NCBI RefSeq assembly: GCF_016744255.1
Contig: NZ_JADGES010000033.1
Location: 1-32,764 of the forward strand
DNA: 32,764 nucleotides
Reading direction: 5' to 3'
From: Maribacter sp.
GTDB taxonomy: Bacteria; Bacteroidota; Bacteroidia; Flavobacteriales; Flavobacteriaceae
Shown here in pieces: positions 27,578 through 32,764 of this stretch (within the stretch, counting starts at the first letter, position 1; each line of letters begins with the position of its first letter). Both the position numbers and the translations under genes were made by a program. The notes beneath the pieces are model-generated. The model saw only the letters and a program-made list of their open reading frames with translations. It made no database searches and was not told where the DNA came from.

Positions 27578-27920
27578 ACTCCAATTATCCGCTGTTATCT
27601 TCTATTATGCTAAAAGTTGTACCTTATTTGTACCCCCACTTGTATTTTTTCATCGGTTACTGCTATATTCGACAAAAGTGGCGAGATTATGGCACTCCTG
27701 GACACTTGTAGAAACTTCTAGACACTACTTCTCAGGGTAAATTATCTACTTAATTCCTGAGTCTTAAATTTAGATAAAAGAGATATACCATATTTTTGTA
27801 TTCACTTTTAGTTTAAACTAGAAATCAACTATGAGTTCAAATATTAGAATTAGAAAGTAGCATTACTATACATAAAAGTAACTTACAAAACATTACCCAA
27901 TTCTTGTCTTATTTTAGTAT
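27578..27920. other. gene-poor junction into accessory DNA
   Basis: No intact gene. A TATTTTTG promoter box at 27791-27798 precedes a 9-codon ORF at 27831-27860 (MSSNIRIRK) that stops immediately. On the minus strand an open stretch of about 35 codons at 27610-27714 ends in VGVQIRYNF, which looks like a beta-barrel C-terminus, but it has no start. The region is best read as debris of several lost genes. Confidence 0.45.
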
Positions 27921-28466
27921 TTGGTTTTCTTTAAAAATGGAGACCCTGCATATATTACAAAACGTTTTGATGTTCAAGAGGATGGCATTAAATTGGCTAT
28001 GGAAGATTTTGCCTCTTTAGGAGGTAGAGGAACAGACTTTAAATACACTGGTAATTATCTTGCCCTTTTTAAACTTTTAAAAACGTATGTACCTGCTAAC
28101 CCCATAGAAGCTATAAAACTATTTAAAGTCCTTCTCTTTAATTACTTAATATCCAACGGAGATGCACATTATAAAAATTTCTCCTTGACAGAAACATCTT
28201 TAGGTGATTTTAAATTGAGTCCGGCTTATGATTTATTGAATAGTAAAATACATATTGAAGACAGAGATTTTGCTTTAGAAAATGGGCTTTTACCACTTAA
28301 CGAATCCAAAAGTAAGGTTACTGAGCAATTTTTTAAACTCGCTGAACTTGCTGGTATTTCTAAAAAGCAATATGAAAAGACTTTTAAAAACATAACTTCC
28401 AATACAGTATCTACCGAACCCTTACTGTGTATGGGGTCAAAGGGTCAAGGTGTAAAAAAGGTGTAA
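27921..28466 (+). pseudogene. hipA fragment (HipA-family Ser/Thr kinase, N-terminus lost)
   Basis: About 180 codons matching the C-terminal half of HipA-like toxin kinases: DPAYITKRFD, the catalytic loop SNGDAHYKNFSL and the metal-binding SPAYDLLN. The N-terminal lobe with the ATP-binding strand/loop is absent and a TAG lies immediately upstream in frame, so a functional kinase is not expected. No HipB-type antitoxin gene is adjacent. The last ~15 codons (CMGSKGQGVKKV) look unlike the family and run into short tandem repeats (28434-28469), so the 3' end is probably rearranged too. Confidence 0.8.
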
Positions 28467-28469
28467 AAA
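28434..28469. repeat. short tandem repeats at the end of the hipA remnant
   Basis: GGGTCAA occurs twice (28434-28440, 28442-28448), then GGTGTAAAAA twice (28449-28458, 28460-28469). They coincide with the point where the hipA-like reading frame loses family resemblance. Confidence 0.6.
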
Positions 28470-28876
28470 TATTTTAACATTTTCCCGTAGTAATAGCGAA
28501 AATATTCCCGCGCAAAACTTTAACACTTTAAAGGTATGAAATTCGTCCGATTTTGATGAAAAATGAAGAATTTTCGTAATCAAGGAATTTTTTAGTCCAC
28601 ACTTCTTAATTTCCAAGAAGGGAGAATTAAGCTTTAGTAAAAATGCGAGATAGTTAGCAAAATTTACTACTTATCTCGCATTTTTACTAAAGTCGCTTTT
28701 TTCTCTTTTCGATAAATCGAGCGTTGGCAAAATAAATGTATGAAGCGCTTTTTTGTGCTTTATACTTTTATGCGCGGTTTTGAGGAGGTTGGAAAGCCTA
28801 GAGCTTTTTAACTTCCGTAGAAACATGGATTTGTTAATACGAGAATTTAATTAATCTAATAAGTGTCTGAAAATTA
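28470..28876. other. 407-base intergenic region with a long stem-loop
   Basis: No gene on either strand. It holds a small stem CTTAATT/AATTAAG and the 21-bp perfect inverted repeat at 28632-28692. It separates the hipA remnant from the 3' end of the minus-strand nuclease gene. Confidence 0.55.
28632..28692. repeat. 21-bp perfect inverted repeat
   Basis: Arms 28632-28652 (begins CTTTAGTAAAAATGCG) and 28672-28692 are exact reverse complements with a 19-base loop. The stem is long for a terminator, and although T-rich sequence follows (CGCTTTTTTCTCTTTT), no plus-strand gene ends nearby. It could terminate the minus-strand nuclease transcript, which ends at 28877. Confidence 0.85.
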
Positions 28877-29842
28877 CTAAAGTTTAAATTCCGCCCAAAG
28901 GGGGTAGTGGTCAGAGATTAAATAGGACAAACTTCGTTTTGATATTTTTCTATTAGATAAAGCATGCGTAACAAAATCATAATTTCCTCCATCAACAAAA
29001 TCCATTGATAAGTCTGGTATTTTACCATTATTATTAAACCATGCAATCTGGTCATAATATTTAGTGGTATTAAAAATCGACCTTGTTACCTCTTTGTTTT
29101 GTAATTGTGGAGGAACATAGAGACCTTCCGATAAAAAAGTATCGTCTAATAAATCTCCTCGCTTATCAATATTAAAATCACCCAAAGCAATAAGGTTTTG
29201 GTCATAAGCATTTATACTACTTGCCCAATCAGAAAGCCATTTGGCTATTCCTTTTAATTCTTTAATTCTATCTTTTGATTTCTTCCCATACTTTATATGT
29301 AGAGTCACTAAAATAAAGGTCTTGTCATTTGATTTAAAACTAACAGCATATGGTGTTCTTACGAATTGCTCATCTAGTGCAGACTCATTTCCAATTTTCT
29401 TTGTCCATTCGTTAGGTATTACTAATTCGCATGCAAGTCCAGAGAGTTGAACTCTACGTGTGTCAAATAAGTAAGCCATCCGTTCTCCATTGCCTGAGCT
29501 TCCCTTGCTTACATCAGTAAGAATTAAAGACCAATTGCTTCCTAAAAGTTTTAAGGTGTCTCTTAAAGCTCTGATATTAGCTTTTACTTCTTGTATGGCA
29601 ATCACATCAAAACGTTTAATGATTTCTGCGATGCACAATATTGAATGTAAATCTCTTTGAGGGCTATCATCATCGTTAGATTCCCATTTGCGCGTAAGAT
29701 TTCCGAAAGCCCTGATGTTCCAAGTACCTATCAATAGGTTTTTATCTACCTTTCTTGCAGGTAACTTCTCGTCAAGGTCTTTTGCTAATTGTTTAACGTT
29801 AATTTGAATCTCTTCTGGTGGAGTATCGAATATTGATGTCAT
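28877..29842 (-). CDS. endonuclease/exonuclease/phosphatase (DNase I-like, EEP) family protein
   Basis: 321-residue metal-dependent phosphodiesterase fold without signal peptide. Catalytic motifs: Asn42 in GTWNIRAFG, Glu85 in IQEVKAN, His182 in LHIKYG, Asp222 and Asn224 in GDFNID, and the closing Asp311-His312 in SDHYPLW. All are intact, so it should be an active nuclease or phosphatase. It sits alone in accessory DNA between the hipA remnant and the AbiE operon, divergent from the latter. It may act on DNA, RNA or phospho-metabolites; a defence role is only suggested by location. Confidence 0.88.
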   Translation of the reverse strand: MTSIFDTPPEEIQINVKQLAKDLDEKLPARKVDKNLLIGTWNIRAFGNLTRKWESNDDDSPQRDLHSILCIAEIIKRFDVIAIQEVKANIRALRDTLKLLGSNWSLILTDVSKGSSGNGERMAYLFDTRRVQLSGLACELVIPNEWTKKIGNESALDEQFVRTPYAVSFKSNDKTFILVTLHIKYGKKSKDRIKELKGIAKWLSDWASSINAYDQNLIALGDFNIDKRGDLLDDTFLSEGLYVPPQLQNKEVTRSIFNTTKYYDQIAWFNNNGKIPDLSMDFVDGGNYDFVTHALSNRKISKRSLSYLISDHYPLWAEFKL

Positions 29843-29939
29843 GGTATGAAATTACTAAATTTAGTTAATTGTCAAGTTTTTTGTGCGAAAAAATTGATAT
29901 GCTGAGTGTTTGGTTACGTATTGTGAAGGGAGATGGGGT

Positions 29940-29984
29940 GGGTGTTGTTACTTGCGGAAGATTACTCCGCAAGTAACAACACCC
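29940..29984. repeat. 19-bp perfect inverted repeat between divergent genes
   Basis: Arms 29940-29958 (GGGTGTTGTTACTTGCGGA) and 29966-29984 are exact reverse complements with a 7-base loop. It is G+C richer than its surroundings and lies in the 242-base gap between the divergent EEP nuclease and abiEi genes. Confidence 0.9.
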
Positions 29985-30018
29985 AGTAAAGCAATACAAA
30001 TAAAGTTATTATATTTTA

Positions 30019-30060
30019 TAAAAATGTCCAGTTTATTAGTTAATAAACTGGACATTTTTA
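30019..30060. promoter_or_regulatory. 20-bp palindrome at the abiE promoter, probable AbiEi operator
   Basis: Arms 30019-30038 and 30041-30060 (core TGTCCAGTTTATTA) are exact reverse complements with only GT between. It ends one base before a TATGTTTG -7 box (30062-30069), so it covers the -33 region of that promoter. AbiEi antitoxins are known to repress their own operon by binding inverted repeats; assignment as operator is inference. Confidence 0.75.
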
Positions 30061-30061
30061 A

Positions 30062-30069
30062 TATGTTTG
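30062..30069 (+). promoter_or_regulatory. -7 box of the abiE operon
   Basis: TATGTTTG matches TAnnTTTG; it lies 15 bases before the abiEi ATG at 30085 and directly after the palindrome. Confidence 0.6.
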
Positions 30070-30084
30070 TAAAAATATGTTTCA

Positions 30085-30816
30085 ATGAAAACCTCTGAAT
30101 ATATTGAAGATAAGATAAATAAACTCCCAAAGGGGTATGTATTTACCTATATAGACTTTATGAATGAGGTGAGTAGAAGGGAAGCTGTCATCAAACATCT
30201 GAATAGAATGGCTGCTTCTGGCAAAATCAATAAACTATCTAAGGGTAAGTACTTTAAGCCACAAGAAACGGTATTTGGTTCTTTGTTTCCAGACCAACGT
30301 CAAATTGTAAAAGATTTGTTGGAAGAAAACGGAAAGCTTGTTGGCTATATTACGGGGTATAGTATTTATAATTCATTAGGTCTTACCACTCAAGTGAGTA
30401 GCGTTATACAAATTGGCAAACGAGAGATAAGACCATCATTCAAAAGAGGCCGTTTTAGAATTGCGTTTATCAAACAAAAGAATACGATTAACAAAGAAAA
30501 CATTCCACTATTACGATTGTTAGATGCTATACGCTATATAAAGAAAATACCAGATACTACGATTGATAAAAGTTGTGTTCGACTTATGTCCTTATTACGT
30601 GAGTTGAATGGTGATGAACAAAAACAACTCATAAAACTTGCTTTCAAATATTCGCCAGTAACAAGGGCTTTGTTAGGCGCATTATTAAGAGATATTGATT
30701 GTAAAGTAGAAATAGAATTAAGAGACCTTCAAGATTCTTTAAACCCCATAACGGTTTATAGCCTGAATATTTCTGAGGATGTATTGTCAAATGCGAAATA
30801 CTGGAATATAAAATGA
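30085..30816 (+). CDS. AbiEi-type (DUF6088) antitoxin
   Basis: 243-residue antitoxin of a type IV AbiE toxin-antitoxin pair. The N-terminal winged-helix region (about 1-60: LPKGYVFTYIDFMNEV, HLNRMAASGKINKLSKGKYF) binds DNA, and the following domain (about 70-240) carries the toxin-neutralising function in known AbiEi proteins. The pattern LVGYITGYSIYNSLGLTTQ is typical of DUF6088. The gene appears intact. Its stop overlaps the toxin ATG (ATGA), the standard arrangement. A palindrome covers its promoter, consistent with autoregulation. Confidence 0.87.
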   Translation: MKTSEYIEDKINKLPKGYVFTYIDFMNEVSRREAVIKHLNRMAASGKINKLSKGKYFKPQETVFGSLFPDQRQIVKDLLEENGKLVGYITGYSIYNSLGLTTQVSSVIQIGKREIRPSFKRGRFRIAFIKQKNTINKENIPLLRLLDAIRYIKKIPDTTIDKSCVRLMSLLRELNGDEQKQLIKLAFKYSPVTRALLGALLRDIDCKVEIELRDLQDSLNPITVYSLNISEDVLSNAKYWNIK

Positions 30817-31559
30817 AGTTACACGAAAACAAAGAGCTCTTTGAACAAGCTGTGAAAGCTACTGCAGAACGCATGGATATTTTGGATATCTATATAGAAA
30901 AGGACTATTGGGTGTGCTATGCATTAAAACTCATTTATGAAAGCGAAATCAAACATGAAGCCATATTTAAAGGCGGTACGGCATTATCAAAGTGTTACAA
31001 ATTTATTGACCGTTTTTCTGAAGATATTGATTTAGTGGTATTACGAAGAGAGGATGAAACGGGTAGTCGATTAAAGAATAAGCTTAAAAAAATAACAAAT
31101 GCAATAACAGTACCATTTGTAGAAGTAGATATTGAGGGTATTACAAATAAAATGGGAATGATTCGAAAGATAGCCTATAACTACCCAAAAACCTTTAAAG
31201 GAAATTACGGACAAGTACGAGATGTCATTATCATAGAAGCAACATGGTTAGGCTATTTTGAGCCATATTCTAATAAAGTACTGAACACCTATATCTATGA
31301 TATGATGGTTGCCACTCATCAAACAGCCTTAGCAGAAGAGTATGACCTATTGCCCTTTGAAGCGCTCGTTTTAGATTCAATAAGAACACTTTGTGAAAAG
31401 ATAATGAGCTTGGTAAGGTTCTCACATACTGAAACCCCAATAGTAGATTTGAGGGCTAAAATCAGGCATGTGTATGATATTCACCAACTATTAAAAGATG
31501 AATGGAATTGCAACAAAAAGTCGGACAATAAGTTAAGCTGCATTTTTCATATTAAATAA
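30813..31559 (+). pseudogene. AbiEii/AbiGii-type nucleotidyltransferase toxin, 3' end cut by IS3 element
   Basis: Residues 1-230 are a nucleotidyltransferase toxin: GGTALSK at 54-60, the catalytic Asp pair Asp71/Asp73 in SEDIDLVV, and the C-terminal helix motif KIRHVYDIHQLL. At base 31503 the coding sequence runs into the terminal repeat of an IS3 element; the final 18 residues (WNCNKK...FHIK) are translated from IS DNA. The native C-terminal segment, probably several dozen residues, is missing. The catalytic pocket is still present, so partial activity cannot be excluded, but the gene is most likely inactive. The frame overlaps the antitoxin stop by 4 bases. Confidence 0.88.
31503..31539. 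repeat. IS3 terminal inverted repeat, orfB side
   Basis: Begins TGGAATTGCAACA and ends GTTAAGCT; directly follows codon 230 of the toxin gene (GAT GAA | TGG). It overlaps the end of orfB. Confidence 0.85.
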
Positions 31560-32357
31560 ATTTTCCATTTCTAAAGGGGTTTTATATCCTAAAGTAGAAT
31601 GTTTTCTTTTTCTATTATACCATATTTCTATATATCTAAAGACTTCACTTCTAGCTTCTCTTTTAGATTTAAAATCGTATTGATATATACTTTCTGTTTT
31701 TAATGTTTTGAAAAAAGATTCTGCAACTGCATTATCCCAACAATTTCCCTTTCTACTCATACTTTGGATTATGTTATTCTCAATTATAATCTTTGAAAAA
31801 TCACTACAAGCATATTGAACACCTCTATCTGAATGAAATATCAAGTTTTTACTTCGATTTCTATTGGACAGTGCCATTTTTAAAGCTTCAATAGATGTTT
31901 CGACTGCTTTCATAGTAGCGCTTAATGACCAACCAATTACTTTACGGTCAAATAAATCAATTACTACTGTTAGATATACCCATCCATTTTTAGTGTTTAT
32001 ATAGGTAATGTCTGAGACCCATACCATACCTGGCAAGTCAACTGTAAAATTTCTATTCAACAAATTAGGAGCTATTGGGTCACTATGTTTGGAATCCGTA
32101 GTTACTATCCATTTTTTCCTAATTTTACTTTGTATGTTGTTATTCTTCATTATTCTAGCAACTTTTGGACGGGAGACTTTATATCCTAGTTGATATAATT
32201 CCTCCTGTATTCGAGGACTACCATAACTACCATTACTCTGATTATATATATTTAGTATTTCTTGTAGCAACTTATTATTTTCTTTTTCTCTATTAGAAAT
32301 CAATCTTTTACACCAGTAGTAATAACCACTCTTACTTACTTTTAATACTTTACACAT
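31533..32357 (-). CDS. IS3-family transposase OrfB (DDE integrase)
   Basis: 274 residues from ATG 32357. HTH_21 region (GSYGSPRIQEELYQLGY), then the rve integrase core with Asp116 (WVSDITYI), Asp177 (FHSDRGVQ) and Glu213 (NAVAESFFKTLK), the last two 35 residues apart as in the IS3 D,D(35)E pattern. The frame continues upstream of this ATG (FIDTYKLKYPIEK) and joins orfA through a -1 frameshift, so the active product is probably an OrfAB fusion. It looks intact. Confidence 0.93.
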   Translation of the reverse strand: MCKVLKVSKSGYYYWCKRLISNREKENNKLLQEILNIYNQSNGSYGSPRIQEELYQLGYKVSRPKVARIMKNNNIQSKIRKKWIVTTDSKHSDPIAPNLLNRNFTVDLPGMVWVSDITYINTKNGWVYLTVVIDLFDRKVIGWSLSATMKAVETSIEALKMALSNRNRSKNLIFHSDRGVQYACSDFSKIIIENNIIQSMSRKGNCWDNAVAESFFKTLKTESIYQYDFKSKREARSEVFRYIEIWYNRKRKHSTLGYKTPLEMENLFNMKNAA

Positions 32358-32407
32358 CTTCTCGATAGGATACTTTAATTTATAAGTATCTATAAAACTA
32401 AAAATAT

Positions 32408-32704
32408 CTATCCGTTCTTGGAGAAGATGCTCACTGCCTTTTTTAAGATATCACGCTCTAATTCTGCATCTCTCAATGCTTTCTTTAATTCCGTAATTTC
32501 TTTTTGTTCTGGTGTTAAATTAGGACGGCCATTTCCAGAAAAACTACCCGTAGAATTTCCATTAAACTCTCTACACCATCTCGATAGTAATTCTTGACGA
32601 ATGCCTAAATCATTGCTAATCTCTCGAGTACTCTTTCCTGAATTAACTAATTCAACAGCCATTATTTTAAATGACTTTTCGTAATGTCTTCTTTCTGTTT
32701 TCAT
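32408..32704 (-). CDS. IS3-family transposase OrfA (HTH DNA-binding)
   Basis: 98 residues. Helix-turn-helix of the HTH_8 type (about residues 8-50: YEKSFKIMAVELVNSGKST then LGIRQELLSRWCREF), followed by the leucine-zipper-like helix ITELKKALRDAELERDILKKA (about 70-90) that dimerises OrfA. The ATG is at 32704, 60 bases inside the right IS end. The stop at 32408 follows a slippery A6G site. Confidence 0.92.
   Translation of the reverse strand: MKTERRHYEKSFKIMAVELVNSGKSTREISNDLGIRQELLSRWCREFNGNSTGSFSGNGRPNLTPEQKEITELKKALRDAELERDILKKAVSIFSKNG
32438..32444 (-). promoter_or_regulatory. programmed -1 frameshift site (A6G) between orfA and orfB
   Basis: Minus-strand AAAAAAG within the codons for DILKKA. 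Slipping back one base joins orfA to the frame that reads GSEHLLQERIDIFSFIDTY and leads straight into OrfB, as in many IS3 elements. Confidence 0.75.
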
Positions 32705-32727
32705 CGTGGGTTAAGTTATTAATTTAA

Positions 32728-32764
32728 AGCTTAACCTACCGTCCAAACAAATGTAGTAACTCCA
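32728..32764. repeat. IS3 terminal inverted repeat, orfA side
   Basis: Reverse complement starts TGGAGTTACTACA and ends GTTAAGCT, mirroring 31503-31539. Base 32764, the last base of the window, is the IS terminus. Confidence 0.85.

Larger units (their letters stand above)
31503..32764 (-). mobile_element. IS3-family insertion sequence, complete, reaching the window end
   Basis: 1262-bp element bounded by 37-bp imperfect terminal repeats: the left end (31503, TGGAATTGCAAC...) and the reverse complement of the right end (TGGAGTTACTAC... from 32764) agree at about 25 of 37 positions without gaps, sharing GGAC, TA and GTTAAGCT blocks. It contains orfA and orfB on the minus strand. Insertion lies inside the AbiEii toxin gene. 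The target duplication cannot be checked because the right flank is outside the window. Confidence 0.9.

Noticed and set aside
27610-27714. Minus-strand open stretch ending VGVQIRYNF, like a beta-barrel C-terminus
   Set aside because: Too short, no start and no recognisable upstream barrel; kept only as possible debris.
28440-28700. CRISPR-like or attC-like array suggested by the repeats near 28.4-28.7 kb
   Set aside because: No regular repeat-spacer pattern and no cas or integron integrase genes.
29910-30130. Two ~60-codon frames on opposite strands between the nuclease and abiEi
   Set aside because: Both are made by the two perfect inverted repeats, which read open on both strands; composition is not protein-like.

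Overview
The window looks like a chromosomal contig of a flavobacterium (Bacteroidota, probably Flavobacteriaceae). The DNA is strongly A+T rich, several intergenic regions carry the Bacteroidota promoter box TAnnTTTG, Shine-Dalgarno sites are weak or absent, and the core proteins (DPP-IV, PurC, PhoH, DnaN, MnmE, DUF4870, a fungal-type adenine deaminase) read like flavobacterial versions. The genus cannot be fixed from sequence reading alone. No tRNA, rRNA or CRISPR array was seen.

Layout. 1-9 kb: a 5'-truncated dipeptidyl peptidase IV, a group II PLP decarboxylase, a secreted TraB/EreA/ChaN-like protein (minus strand), an MBL-fold lipoprotein, a small unknown protein, adenine deaminase and a tandem universal stress protein (USP). 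9-13.4 kb: a plus-strand stress-type cluster with the remains of a second USP gene, a small conserved protein, an ATP-cone/PD-(D/E)XK nuclease fusion, a beta-CASP metallo-beta-lactamase RNase, an unknown helical protein and a lipoprotein. It ends at an IS200-like (Y1/HUH) transposase flanked by four hairpins with the same TAAA loop. 14-18.3 kb: cardiolipin synthase, divergent from a cNMP/CBS/DUF294 signalling protein that overlaps a DnaQ-type exonuclease. 18.3-27.5 kb: housekeeping genes phoH-purC (minus), a SAM hydrolase-type enzyme plus ABM protein, dnaN, a DUF418 membrane protein, DUF4870, a Lys/Glu-rich secreted protein and mnmE.

27.5-32.8 kb is accessory DNA: a decayed hipA fragment preceded by a promoter and a 9-codon start of a lost gene, three long near-perfect inverted repeats, a DNase I-like (EEP) nuclease, and an AbiE-type toxin-antitoxin pair. 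The antitoxin is intact and has a 20-bp palindrome at its promoter. The toxin gene is cut at codon 230 by a complete IS3-family element (31503-32764) with 37-bp imperfect terminal repeats and a -1 frameshift site between orfA and orfB. The last base of the window is the last base of this IS, which suggests the assembly broke at a repeated element.

The most interesting points are the IS-interrupted AbiE system with its operator-like palindrome, the hairpin-flanked single-copy Y1 transposase (RAYT-like layout), and the USP / ATP-cone nuclease / beta-CASP RNase cluster, which could be a nucleotide-sensing nucleic-acid processing module.
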